Part shown: positions 36,716 to 45,360 of the stretch, piece by piece | Position numbering within the stretch: position 1 is the first letter of the stretch | How the letters are laid out: the number at the start of each line of letters is the position of its first letter | Assembly: GCF_037101375.1 (NCBI RefSeq) | Contig: NZ_AP029019.1 | Span: 4,068,001 to 4,132,000, forward strand | Direction of reading: 5' to 3' | From: Acidovorax sp. DW039 | GTDB lineage: Bacteria; Pseudomonadota; Gammaproteobacteria; Burkholderiales; Burkholderiaceae_C | Length of the DNA: 64,000 nucleotides | Notes under the pieces: model-generated | What the model was told of the DNA's origin: nothing | Database searches by the model: none | The model's input: only the letters and a program-made list of their open reading frames with translations | Made by a program: the position numbers and the translations under genes

Positions 36716-37828
36716 ATGAACACATGGAACAAATGCTGGGCCGCCGCGGCCTTGTGCATGGCATTGGGTACCGCCCAGGCGCAAATCGTCATCGGCCAGA
36801 CTGCAGGCTTCAGCGGCCAAGTGGCGGCCGGGGTGAAAGAGACCACCGATGGCGCCAAGCTCTACCTTGACATGGTCAACAGCAAGGGCGGCGTGAACGG
36901 GCAGAAGATTGAACTGGTGTCGCTGGACGACAAGTTCGACCCCAAGCTGGCCGCCGAAAATGCCAAGAAGCTGATCGAAGAGAACAACGTGCTGGCCCTG
37001 TTCCTGAACCGGGGCACACCGCACACGGAAGCCATCATCCCGCTGCTGGACAAGCACGGAGTCCCGCTCATTGCCCCTTCCACAGGTGCAATGGTGCTGC
37101 ACCAGCCGGTGCGCAAATACGTCTTCAACGTACGGGCCACCTACCAGCGCGAGGCTGAAAAGGCCATGACCCACTTGGCATCCATGGGCATCACCCGTAT
37201 CGGCGTGGTGTACGCCGATGACAGTTTTGGAGCCGACGGCGTGACCGGGGCACAAAAGGGCCTTACAGCAGCCAAGCTGACACCCGTGGTGCTGGAGAAG
37301 TTTGACCGGGCCAAGCCCGACTTTGCCCCCATTGCCGCCAAGCTGGTGAAGGCCGATGCACAGGCAGTGCTGATGATTGCGTCAGGCTCTGCCGTGGTGG
37401 ACGCCAACAACGCCATCCGCGGTGCGGGCTCTGCGGCGCAACTGGTCACTCTGTCCAACAACGCCTCCAGCGGCTTCATCAAGAGCCTGGGGGCCAATGC
37501 GCGTGGAGTGATCGTGACGCAGGTGTTCCCGAACGAACGCGCCGTGACATTCCCCATGGTGAAGGAAGCCCAGGAACTGGCCCGCGCGCAGGGCATGAGC
37601 GAAATCAGCCCGGCCATGCTGGAGGGTTTTGCTGCCGCCAAGGTGCTGGTGGAAGGCGTCAAACGTGCCGGGCCCAAGCCCACGCGCGAGAAGCTGCACG
37701 CGGCGCTGGAAACCATCCGCAAGTTTGACCTGGGCGGGCTGGAAGTGTCCTTTACCCCAGACGATCACACGGGGCTCGATTTTGCGGACTTGTCCATCGT
37801 GGGCACGGACGGCAAGTTCCGGCGCTGA
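36716..37828 (+). CDS. LivK-type periplasmic binding protein, first of a tandem pair
   Basis: The 370-residue protein has a signal peptide (to about 22, ending AQAQ) and a type I periplasmic-binding fold of the branched-chain amino acid/amide cluster. Examples are TAGFSGQVAAGVKETTDGAKLYLDMVNSKGGVNGQKIELVSLDD in short form at the N-terminus, and TLSNNASSGFIKSLG later. No permease or ATPase genes lie nearby, so it either feeds a transporter elsewhere or acts as a sensor input. The next gene is a clear paralogue of the same length. The ligand is unknown; LivK-like proteins also bind aromatic acids and amides. Confidence 0.9.
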   Translation: MNTWNKCWAAAALCMALGTAQAQIVIGQTAGFSGQVAAGVKETTDGAKLYLDMVNSKGGVNGQKIELVSLDDKFDPKLAAENAKKLIEENNVLALFLNRGTPHTEAIIPLLDKHGVPLIAPSTGAMVLHQPVRKYVFNVRATYQREAEKAMTHLASMGITRIGVVYADDSFGADGVTGAQKGLTAAKLTPVVLEKFDRAKPDFAPIAAKLVKADAQAVLMIASGSAVVDANNAIRGAGSAAQLVTLSNNASSGFIKSLGANARGVIVTQVFPNERAVTFPMVKEAQELARAQGMSEISPAMLEGFAAAKVLVEGVKRAGPKPTREKLHAALETIRKFDLGGLEVSFTPDDHTGLDFADLSIVGTDGKFRR

Positions 37829-37982
37829 GTCCTCACCAAGGGCAGCGTAGCCGCGCGCAGGGCAGATGCGGCGGCTATGCGACAGATGGGGCCAATGCCC
37901 CCACAGACAAAGACCACACGCGGCATTTGTCACCTTTTGTAAATAAACTAGGGCTCACTTACAGAGACAAGAGGAGCCCCAC

Positions 37983-39101
37983 ATGATTTCTTGGACTGCC
38001 TGGCTGCGCACAGGCACTGCACTGGCCCTGCTGGGCTGGGCCACATGCCAGGCCCAGTTGCTGGTGGGCCAGACCGTTGGTGTAACCGGCCCGGCGGCCG
38101 CTACGGTGCAGGAAGCATCACAAGGAGCCAGCCTGTACCTGGATGCCATCAACGCCAAGGGTGGCGTGGGCGGCCAGAAAATCGAACTGATCACGCTGGA
38201 CGACAAATTTGACACCAAGCTCACGCTGGACAACGCGCGCACGCTGATTGAGCAAAAGGGTGTGCTGGCCTTGTTCATGACACGGGGCACGCCCCACACC
38301 CAAGGCTTGCTGCCCTTGCTGGAGCAGCACGGTGTGCCTCTGGTGGGCCCATCCACCGGCGCGATTGCCCTGCACAAGCCGGTGCAGAAGTACGTATTCA
38401 ACGTGCGTGCGCCCTATCAGCATGAAGTGGAAAAAGCCATCAGCCACCTGAACACGCTGGGAATCAAGCGCATCGGGGTGGTGCATGTGGATGACACCTT
38501 TGGTGCCGATGCGCTGGCAGGGGCCATGTCCGGCTTCAAGGCCAACCACCTGGAACCGCTGTTCATCGAGAAGTTTGACCGGACCAAACCCGACTACAGC
38601 GCCATGGCACCCCGCGTCGCGCAGAAGCAGCCGCAGGCTGTGATCTTCGTCGGTACAGGGGCTGCAGTGGTGGATGGCATCAAGGCCCTGCGGGCGGCTG
38701 GCGTGGGCGGGCAGATCGTGACCTTGTCCAACAATGCCTCCGGGGGCTTTATCAAGGCCCTGGGAGACAGTGCCCGCGGTGTAGTGGTCACGCAGGTGCT
38801 GCCGTCAGAGCGATCGGTGAACTATCCCATGGTGAAGGAAGCCATGGAGCTGGCCCGGGCCAAGAACATTGCGGACCTGACACCCGCCATGCTGGAGGGC
38901 TTTGTCAGCGCCAAGGTGCTGGTAGAGGGCCTCAAGCGCGCTGGCCCCAAGCCCGACCGCACCAAGCTGCACGCCGCCCTGGAGAGCATCAAGAAGTTCG
39001 ATCTGGGGGGGCTGGAGCTGTCGTACAGCCCCACCGATCATTCAGGCCTCGATTTTTCTGACCTGGCCATCATTGGAGCCGACGGCAAGTTCAAGCGCTG
39101 A
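37983..39101 (+). CDS. LivK-type periplasmic binding protein, second of a tandem pair
   Basis: At 372 residues this is a paralogue of the preceding gene. Much is shared: PLLEQHGVPLVGPSTGAIALHKPV matches its counterpart, as do TLSNNASGGFIKALG and the C-terminal KKFDLGGLELSY...DHSGLDF...GADGKFKR. A signal peptide ends at AQA near residue 22, and an AGGAG ribosome site precedes the ATG. The 154-bp spacing, same strand and the common terminator at 39153 suggest a two-gene unit from tandem duplication. Divergence has reached the ligand pocket region, so substrates may differ. Confidence 0.9.
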   Translation: MISWTAWLRTGTALALLGWATCQAQLLVGQTVGVTGPAAATVQEASQGASLYLDAINAKGGVGGQKIELITLDDKFDTKLTLDNARTLIEQKGVLALFMTRGTPHTQGLLPLLEQHGVPLVGPSTGAIALHKPVQKYVFNVRAPYQHEVEKAISHLNTLGIKRIGVVHVDDTFGADALAGAMSGFKANHLEPLFIEKFDRTKPDYSAMAPRVAQKQPQAVIFVGTGAAVVDGIKALRAAGVGGQIVTLSNNASGGFIKALGDSARGVVVTQVLPSERSVNYPMVKEAMELARAKNIADLTPAMLEGFVSAKVLVEGLKRAGPKPDRTKLHAALESIKKFDLGGLELSYSPTDHSGLDFSDLAIIGADGKFKR

Positions 39102-39152
39102 AATCCCGGTCTGCTTCTTCACGGCCTTCTTCGCAGCCTTCTTCACAACACA

Positions 39153-39187
39153 AAAGGCCCGCCTCTCTGACGAGGGCGGGCCTTTTT
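39153..39187. terminator. Bidirectional intrinsic terminator
   Basis: AAAGGCCCGCC and GGCGGGCCTTT form an 11-bp stem with T5 on the plus side and A4 on the left. It can end transcription of the binding-protein pair (+) and of the small membrane protein gene (-). Confidence 0.9.
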
Positions 39188-39204
39188 GCCTTTAAGGACT
39201 GCGA

Positions 39205-39393
39205 TCAGGAAGCGCTAGCAGCAGAAGCTGGAGCCATAGGGGCAGCGGCCGGCGCGCTGGCGGCGGGCTCGGGTGCATGCACAGCATCTGCACCATGCTT
39301 TTCACCGCCCATGTCTGCCTTGTCACCGGCTTTGAGGATCACAAAAATAGACAGCGCCGCAAACAAGGCAAAACCAACTGCAATCTTCCACAT
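39205..39393 (-). CDS. Small single-pass membrane protein
   Basis: The 62-residue protein has one N-terminal hydrophobic helix (MWKIAVGFALFAALSIFVIL) and then a hydrophilic, Ala/Pro/Ser-rich tail with histidines. I do not recognise a named family. It lies between two strong signals: the convergent terminator at 39153-39187 just past its stop, and the MFS gene 150 bp upstream on the same strand. The composition bias and membrane anchor suggest a periplasmic tail. It may be a real short gene co-transcribed with the transporter, but homology support is needed. Confidence 0.62.
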   Translation of the reverse strand: MWKIAVGFALFAALSIFVILKAGDKADMGGEKHGADAVHAPEPAASAPAAAPMAPASAASAS

Positions 39394-39472
39394 ACAAGTC
39401 TCCAGAGATAGGGGTTGTTCAACGAAGGCGCTTCAGACGATGCAACGATTCCAAAGCGCCTTGGTTCAACAC

Positions 39473-39499
39473 AGGGCCCGGCCCGTGAAGGCGGGCCCT
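39473..39499 (-). terminator. Hairpin downstream of the MHS transporter gene
   Basis: AGGGCCCG and CGGGCCCT form an 8-bp stem 45 bp past the transporter stop. No T-run follows, so it may stabilise the mRNA end rather than terminate. Confidence 0.35.
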
Positions 39500-39543
39500 G
39501 ATGAGAAGCGTGACCTCGGAAATGCAGGTCACGGCAGCACACA

Positions 39544-41208
39544 TCAATCGTTGGCGTAGATGTCCACGTCCTTGGTTTCCTTGATGAACAGGCCACCAAT
39601 CACTACCGTGGCGGCAGCGATGATGATGGGGTACCACAGGCCGTTGTACATGTTGCCGGTCTGCGCCACGATGGCAAAGGCCGTGGTGGGCAACAGGCCA
39701 CCAAACCAGCCGTTACCGATGTGATACGGCAGAGACATGGAGGTGTAGCGGATACGGGTGGGGAACATTTCCACCAGCATGGCAGCAATAGGGCCGTACA
39801 CCATGGTCACCAGCAGCACCAGGTAGGTCAGGATCACCGTGACCATGACCTTGTCGATACGCGCAGGGTCTGCCTTGGTGGGGTAACCAGCAGCCTTCAG
39901 GGCATCTGCCACGGCCTTCTTGAACTCGCCATCTTTCTTCTTGGCCTCGTCTGCAGGCAGGCCCTTGCTGCTGTAGGAAGTGATGGAAGTCTCGCCAATC
40001 TTGATGACCGCAGGCGAGCCTGCTGCACCAGCAGAGTTCTCGTAGCTCACGGAAGCACCGGCCAGCACTTGCTTGGCAATGTCGCACGAGCTGGTGAACT
40101 TGGCGGTACCGGTGGGGTTGAACTGGAAGGAGCACTCGTTGGGATCCGCTACCACCACCACCTTGTTCTTGGCCTGGGCTTCAGCCAGCGCGGGGTTGGC
40201 CGCCTTGGTCAGCGCACCAAACACCGGGAAGTAAGTGATTGCAGCCAGCAGGCAACCTGCCAGGATGATGGGCTTGCGACCGATCTTGTCAGACAGGGCA
40301 CCGAACACGATGAAGAAGGGTGTACCGATCAGCAGCGAGATGGCGACAAAGATGTTGGCCGTGGCCCCATCCACCTTGAGCGCCTGCGTCAGGAAGAACA
40401 GCGCATAGAACTGGCCGGAGTACCACACCACAGCCTGGCCGGCTGTCAGGCCCACCAGCGCCAGAATCACGATCTTCAGGTTCTTCCATTGGCCGAAAGA
40501 CTCGGTCAGCGGAGCCTTGGAGGTTTTGCCCTCGGCCTTCATCTTCTGGAAGGCGGGGGACTCGTTCATGGACAAACGAATCCACACCGAGATACCCAGC
40601 AGCGCAATCGACACGATGAATGGAACACGCCAGCCCCAGTCGGCAAAGGCTTCTTCGCCAGTGATGGTGCGCGTACCCAGAATCACCATCAGCGACAGGA
40701 ACAGCCCCAGCGTGGCGGTTGTCTGAATCCAGGCCGTGTAGGCACCCCGCTTGCCGTGCGGTGCGTGCTCTGCCACATAGGTCGCGGCACCGCCATACTC
40801 ACCACCCAGCGCCAAGCCTTGCAGCAAACGCAGGATGATCAGGATGACTGGGGCGGCCACGCCGATGGAGGCATAAGTAGGCAGCACACCCACGATAAAG
40901 GTGGACAGACCCATGATCAAAATGGTGACCAGGAACGTGTACTTGCGGCCAATCATGTCGCCCAGACGGCCGAAGAAGATGGCACCGAACGGACGCACGA
41001 TGAAGCCCGCAGCAAATGCCAGCAGCGCAAAGATGAACGCCGAGCCGGCATCCAGGCCACTGAAGAATTGCTTGGCGATGATGGCTGCAAGCGAGCCATA
41101 CAGATAAAAGTCGTACCACTCGAAAACGGTACCCAGCGATGAGGCAAAGATAACCTTGCGCTCCTCGGGTGACATCGGCCGCGGTGCGGGATGAACTGTT
41201 GTTGCCAT
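39544..41208 (-). CDS. MHS-family MFS transporter with a large extra loop
   Basis: The 554-residue protein is a metabolite:H+ symporter of the MFS, like ProP, ShiA and KgtP. Signatures are SSLGTVFEWYDFYLYG, FGRLGDMIGRKYTF, RLLQGLALGGEYGGAATYVAEHAP and FGALSDKIGRKP. Usual members have 430-450 residues. The excess is a hydrophilic loop at about 333-452, between helices 9 and 10, with two cysteines (359, 375) and lysine-rich segments. The substrate is unknown; the divergent acetate-symporter genes hint at a carboxylate. A clear AGGAGACACACACC ribosome site precedes the ATG. Confidence 0.9.
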   Translation of the reverse strand: MATTVHPAPRPMSPEERKVIFASSLGTVFEWYDFYLYGSLAAIIAKQFFSGLDAGSAFIFALLAFAAGFIVRPFGAIFFGRLGDMIGRKYTFLVTILIMGLSTFIVGVLPTYASIGVAAPVILIILRLLQGLALGGEYGGAATYVAEHAPHGKRGAYTAWIQTTATLGLFLSLMVILGTRTITGEEAFADWGWRVPFIVSIALLGISVWIRLSMNESPAFQKMKAEGKTSKAPLTESFGQWKNLKIVILALVGLTAGQAVVWYSGQFYALFFLTQALKVDGATANIFVAISLLIGTPFFIVFGALSDKIGRKPIILAGCLLAAITYFPVFGALTKAANPALAEAQAKNKVVVVADPNECSFQFNPTGTAKFTSSCDIAKQVLAGASVSYENSAGAAGSPAVIKIGETSITSYSSKGLPADEAKKKDGEFKKAVADALKAAGYPTKADPARIDKVMVTVILTYLVLLVTMVYGPIAAMLVEMFPTRIRYTSMSLPYHIGNGWFGGLLPTTAFAIVAQTGNMYNGLWYPIIIAAATVVIGGLFIKETKDVDIYAND

Positions 41209-41644
41209 GGTGTGTGTCTCCTGTATAGGTTTTTTCGGATGCGAAAAAAGGCGCTACACCGACGAGCCCTCCCGCTCCGTGAGGCGCAATATCTGATGGT
41301 CATCTGACCGAAAACTGACAAAAGTCATGGCGCTCCCGCGCACTTCTGCGTGGCTGCGGCCAGAGGTCAGGCCACGCTCCGGTTCAACCCTGAGAGCTTT
41401 TTTCTTGATGTGGGAAATGGGGTCGTTTGGCGTCTGAAATGGCCCTGCATGGGCCTTCCTACCCGTAAGGCGTTGGGGTAAATCCTGACCCTCTACCTAC
41501 GGGTCAACCCTGCCAAGGACAAACCCCTAGACAAACGACCTTGCAGCGTAAGTGGGCGGTCAGTCCGCGTTTCCAGAATCCGCCCCAGCATGCAGCAAGC
41601 CCCATGACGTGCTGCGCAAGATCCCAAAACCGAAGGAGATAAGC
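41209..41644. other. Divergent control region between MHS transporter and yjcH-actP
   Basis: This 436-bp gap contains the inverted pair ACCCGTA (41461-41467) and TACGGGT (41498-41504), and a GAAGGAGATAAGC ribosome site for yjcH. I see no gene. Promoter boxes are not obvious. Confidence 0.55.
41461..41504. promoter_or_regulatory. Inverted ACCCGTA/TACGGGT pair upstream of yjcH-actP
   Basis: ACCCGTA and TACGGGT are exact inverses 30 bp apart, with further GGGGTA and GACCC half-sites between. The arrangement suits a response-regulator site. In other proteobacteria actP is controlled by the CrbSR/MxtR-ErdR two-component system, but I cannot match its motif from memory. Confidence 0.4.
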
Positions 41645-41953
41645 ATGACGGACCCCGTGGCAGAACGAATCCAGAGCCACCCCAAGTACCTGGAACTCAA
41701 GCGTGAACGCAACCGCTTTGGCTGGCTGCTCACGGCCCTGATGCTGCTGGTGTACTACGGCTACATCGCACTGATTGCCTTCGACAAGGCCTTCCTCGCA
41801 CAACCCATTGGCAACGGCGTGACCACGCTGGGCGTGCCCTTGGGGTTTGGTGTGATCGTCTTCACCATCGCCATCACCGGCATTTACGTCCGTCGCGCAA
41901 ACGGTCGCTATGACGCGCTGACACAGGCCATTCTCAAGGATGCCGCCAAATGA
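41645..41953 (+). CDS. yjcH: DUF485 family membrane protein YjcH
   Basis: The protein has 102 residues and two hydrophobic helices (about 27-48 and 62-83). It matches the DUF485/YjcH family that almost always precedes actP. The ATG at 41645 is chosen because AAGGAGAT lies 8 bp upstream; the frame is open further left without support. [16 protein letters not shown] at the N-terminus is the family signature. Its stop overlaps the actP start (ATGA, 41950-41953). Its biochemical role is unsettled; co-occurrence suggests an accessory to the symporter. Confidence 0.93.
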   Translation: MTDPVAERIQSHPKYLELKRERNRFGWLLTALMLLVYYGYIALIAFDKAFLAQPIGNGVTTLGVPLGFGVIVFTIAITGIYVRRANGRYDALTQAILKDAAK

Positions 41954-43704
41954 AAAAGAATCTGACTTCACGCGGCTTCACCACCGCAAAAGCAGCCCTT
42001 GCCTGGGCCGGTCTGGCTTGCCTGGGCACTGCAGCACATGCCGCAGGCGGCGATGTAGGGGAAGCCGCCAAACAGGCGACCAACTGGACCGCCATCATCA
42101 TGTTTGCCCTGTTTGTGGCGGGCACCCTGTGGATCACCAAATGGGCGGCCGCCAAGACTCGGTCGGCTGCAGACTTCTACACCGGTGGCGGTGGAATCAC
42201 GGGCTTTCAGAATGGCCTGGCCATTGCGGGTGACTACATGTCTGCGGCGTCCTTCCTGGGTATTTCTGCTGCCGTGATGGCCAGCGGTTATGACGGGTTG
42301 ATCTACTCCATCGGCTTTCTGGTCGGCTGGCCGGTCATCACCTTTTTGATGGCAGAGCGCCTGCGCAATCTGGGCAAGTTCACCTTTGCTGATGTGGCTG
42401 GTTACCGGTTCCAGCAGACTCCTATCCGTGCCTTTGCTGCCAGCGGTACGCTCGTCGTCGTGGCGTTCTACCTGATCGCGCAGATGGTGGGTGCAGGCCA
42501 GCTGATCAAACTGCTGTTTGGTCTGGACTACTGGATCGCCGTGGTGCTGGTGGGCGGCCTGATGATGGTGTACGTGCTGTTCGGTGGCATGACAGCGACC
42601 ACCTGGGTACAGATCATCAAGGCCTGCCTGCTGCTCGCGGGTGTTACCTTCATGGCCTTCATGGTCATGGCGCAGTTTGGCTTCAGCCCTGAGGCCCTGT
42701 TTGCCAAGGGCGTTGCGGTGAAGACATCGATTGCGGCCAACTCGGGCAAACCTGCAGAAGAAGCGGCCAAGATCGGTCTGGCCATCATGGGCCCCGGCGG
42801 CTTCATCAAAGACCCCATCTCTGCCATCAGCTTCGGCATGGCATTGATGTTCGGTACCGCAGGCTTGCCACACATCCTGATGCGCTTCTTCACGGTGCCA
42901 GACGCGAAGGAAGCACGCAAGAGCGTGTTCTGGGCCACCACGTGGATCGGCTATTTCTACGTGCTGATCTTCATCATTGGCTTCGGAGCCATCACTCTCG
43001 TGCTCACCAACCCTGAGTTCTCCGACACAGTCACCGGCGTCATCAAAGGCGGGGCGGGCACAGCCAACATGGCAGCCGTACTGGTAGCCAAATCGGTGGG
43101 TGGAGACGTGTTCTACGGCTTCATCTCGGCCGTGGCGTTCGCCACGATCCTGGCGGTGGTGGCGGGTTTGACACTGTCGGGTGCATCCGCCGTATCACAC
43201 GACCTGTACGCCACAGTGTTCAAGCAGGGCAAGGCTGACAGCGCTGCAGAGCTGCGCGTATCACGCATCACTACGCTGACATTGGGCGTGGTCGCCGTGG
43301 TGCTGGGCATCGTGTTTGAAAAGCAGAACATCGCGTTCATGGTGTCTCTGGCCTTCGCCATTGCAGCATCGGCCAACTTCCCGGTGCTGTTCATGAGCGT
43401 GCTGTGGAAAGACTGCACCACCAAAGGAGCAGTGATTGGTGGCTTCATGGGACTGGTGTCGTCTGTGGGCCTGACGGTCGTGTCTCCGTCGGTATGGGAA
43501 GCCGTTCTGGGTAACCCCAAAGGCAGCGCCCTCTTCCCTTACACGTCGCCTGCCCTGTTCTCCATGGCCATTGGCTTCGTAGGCATCTGGATCTTCTCGC
43601 TGCTGGATCGCAGCGCTACCGCAGCCCGAGAGAGGGCCGCATTCCCGGCGCAGCAAGTCCGATCGGAAACTGGCCTGGGCGCCTCTGGAGCTTCGGGACA
43701 CTGA
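41950..43704 (+). CDS. actP: Cation/acetate symporter ActP
   Basis: ActP is a sodium:solute symporter family protein that imports acetate and other short carboxylates. The 584-residue protein has a cleavable N-terminal segment (to about 30) and about 13 helices. SSS motifs include [30 protein letters not shown] and the [36 protein letters not shown] region (given here in parts of the family signature). Translation is coupled to yjcH by a 4-bp overlap. A strong terminator follows 20 bp after the stop. It fits the organic-acid theme of this region. Confidence 0.94.
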   Translation: MKKNLTSRGFTTAKAALAWAGLACLGTAAHAAGGDVGEAAKQATNWTAIIMFALFVAGTLWITKWAAAKTRSAADFYTGGGGITGFQNGLAIAGDYMSAASFLGISAAVMASGYDGLIYSIGFLVGWPVITFLMAERLRNLGKFTFADVAGYRFQQTPIRAFAASGTLVVVAFYLIAQMVGAGQLIKLLFGLDYWIAVVLVGGLMMVYVLFGGMTATTWVQIIKACLLLAGVTFMAFMVMAQFGFSPEALFAKGVAVKTSIAANSGKPAEEAAKIGLAIMGPGGFIKDPISAISFGMALMFGTAGLPHILMRFFTVPDAKEARKSVFWATTWIGYFYVLIFIIGFGAITLVLTNPEFSDTVTGVIKGGAGTANMAAVLVAKSVGGDVFYGFISAVAFATILAVVAGLTLSGASAVSHDLYATVFKQGKADSAAELRVSRITTLTLGVVAVVLGIVFEKQNIAFMVSLAFAIAASANFPVLFMSVLWKDCTTKGAVIGGFMGLVSSVGLTVVSPSVWEAVLGNPKGSALFPYTSPALFSMAIGFVGIWIFSLLDRSATAARERAAFPAQQVRSETGLGASGASGH

Positions 43705-43724
43705 GCTTCCAAGCCCCAAAAACC

Positions 43725-43761
43725 AAAGGCGCTCCCCAGTCACATGGGGAGCGCCTTTTTT
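43725..43761 (+). terminator. Intrinsic terminator of yjcH-actP
   Basis: AAAGGCGCTCCCC and GGGGAGCGCCTTT form a 13-bp perfect stem with a seven- to eight-base loop and a T-run. Confidence 0.92.
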
Positions 43762-43923
43762 CTGGCTCATCGTTCATACGCGGATCAGAGAAACAGGCCC
43801 TGCATTTCCATTTCAACGCACTTTGAAAACCGCTCTCAGCTCATGCTTCATCAAACCCATGCAAAAGGCACCGAGCTACAGCCAGCTTCAGCGCTCAAGC
43901 TGGAAAGCATGAAGGTCAATTCA

Positions 43924-44065
43924 GTCCATTCATGACACCTATGCAGGCCTATTGGGAGGACACGTATTGCTCTGGATGTTCCAACTGACCCACACAGAGC
44001 CTCGGTCTAACTTCCGCAGTAATAGCACCCAGTAAATCACCTGCCTGGTCCATTCAAGACACCTA
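43924..44065. repeat. 18-bp near-perfect direct repeat pair
   Basis: GTCCATTCATGACACCTA (43924-43941) recurs as GTCCATTCAAGACACCTA (44048-44065) with one mismatch, 124 bp apart. The pair brackets a segment without recognised content. Confidence 0.7.
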
Positions 44066-44103
44066 AAACAAAAGGCCCCGCATTCTTGCGAATGCGGGGC
44101 CTT
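44065..44103 (-). terminator. Intrinsic terminator of the porin gene
   Basis: AAGGCCCCGCATT and AATGCGGGGCCTT form a 13-bp perfect stem with loop CTTGCG. On the minus strand TTTGTTTTAGG follows. Confidence 0.92.
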
Positions 44104-44149
44104 GTATCTAGGCCATCCAGCAGAACGCGTCTGCTGGATAAAACTTCAA

Positions 44150-45109
44150 TTAGAAGTTGTGGCGGATACCCACAGCGACGGAGCTGAAGTCAGCGCCAGC
44201 GGTGCCAGTCATGTAGGAAGCGTTACGTGCGTTGTTCACGTGGGTGTAGTAGCCGTACACCTTGGTGCGCTTGCTCAGGTTGTAGTTGTAGCCCAGTGTG
44301 TACTGAGTTGCATCGCTGTCGTTGATGCCCTTGTACTCGCCAGCGCGGCCCACGTTCACGTGGAATTCGGAAGCGCCCAGGTTGTAGGCACCAGCCAGAC
44401 GCAGGGAAGTGCGCTTGCGGCCATCGGCACGCTCGTCACGTTGCACGTAACCGCCAACGGTGAAGGCACCGAAGGTGTACAGACCGCGGCCTGCGAACTG
44501 GTTCACGTCGCCTTGCTTGGTGTAGCCAGCGCCCAGGGCCAGAGCGCCCAGGTTGTAGTTGGCAGCTAGGTCAAAGGCGTTCTTGCCGGGCTTGCCTGTA
44601 GGTTGCTCGTGCAGAGCAACAGCGGCGTCCACAGTCAGGCCACCGAAGCTGGGAGTGCGGTAAGCGATCTTGTTGGCATCAGGCATCACGTAGGCGTAGA
44701 ACGCGTCGGACGAAGAGCCTGTGTCGTGGTTGTGCATGCTGACGTAGTCAGCAGTTGCGTAGTAGGACTCAGCAGTGAAACGGCCCAGACGGACTGTACC
44801 GAAACCGCCAGACAGGTTCACTTCGCTTTGACGAGCGAAGAAACCACGTGCATCGGAAGCACCGGTGTCAGAGCTGAAACCGCTTTCCAGTTGGAAGCCA
44901 GCCTTCAGGCCACCGCCCAGATCTTCGGTACCCTTGAAACCGAAGCGGGAAGAGTTGTTGAACAGACCAGTGGTAGTCACGTCGCCGCTTTTTTGGCGTT
45001 CCACGGTGGTGTTCACGCGACCATACAGAGTCACGCTGCTTTGAGCGAAAGCAGCAGTGCTGCCAACCAGGGCCAGCACAGCCAGTGCCAAACGATTCGT
45101 CTTTTGCAT
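44150..45109 (-). CDS. Gram-negative general porin (Omp32-like)
   Basis: This is a trimeric outer-membrane porin of 319 residues. It has a signal peptide ending AAFA-Q, the porin_4 start SSVTLYGRVNTTVE, SRFGFKGTEDLGGGLKAGFQLESGF, and the loop-3/strand motif RQSEVNLSGGFGTVRLGRF. The C-terminal VAVGIRHNF ends in phenylalanine, the outer-membrane assembly signal. It resembles Omp32 of Comamonas/Delftia, an anion-selective porin for organic acids, which suits its place between actP and the acid-related genes. Codon use is strongly biased, as expected of a highly expressed gene. A 13-bp-stem terminator follows. Confidence 0.95.
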   Translation of the reverse strand: MQKTNRLALAVLALVGSTAAFAQSSVTLYGRVNTTVERQKSGDVTTTGLFNNSSRFGFKGTEDLGGGLKAGFQLESGFSSDTGASDARGFFARQSEVNLSGGFGTVRLGRFTAESYYATADYVSMHNHDTGSSSDAFYAYVMPDANKIAYRTPSFGGLTVDAAVALHEQPTGKPGKNAFDLAANYNLGALALGAGYTKQGDVNQFAGRGLYTFGAFTVGGYVQRDERADGRKRTSLRLAGAYNLGASEFHVNVGRAGEYKGINDSDATQYTLGYNYNLSKRTKVYGYYTHVNNARNASYMTGTAGADFSSVAVGIRHNF

Positions 45110-45360
45110 GAGGTTTCCTTGTTTGCTTTTAGTCCATCAGGAGGAGTGGCATCACGACATGTCGGGGTCACCGCCAAAGCCGGGATTACAACTGGGGAAA
45201 TTTTAGGTGTTACACCACCTTGCACTTCTGGCAATTTGCTGTTCAGCTTTCAATTTATGCATTTACGCAACAAATTGAGGACACCCCGTCAAAAATTCGC
45301 CACATTTTGAGTGGGTGGAATTATCAATTTCGCCACAACCAAGCACTACACGCCAGCGCG

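Larger units (their letters stand above)
43705..44149. other. Convergent gap between actP and the porin gene
   Basis: This 445-bp region holds two strong terminators (43725-43761 and 44065-44103), a CCAGCTT/AAGCTGG dyad near 43884-43905, and an 18-bp direct repeat (43924-43941 and 44048-44065). A short frame at 43744-43935 starts inside the terminator and is not credible. Confidence 0.6.

Noticed and set aside
43744..43935. A 63-residue frame between actP and the porin gene
   Set aside because: Its start lies within the actP terminator and it has no ribosome site or recognisable feature.
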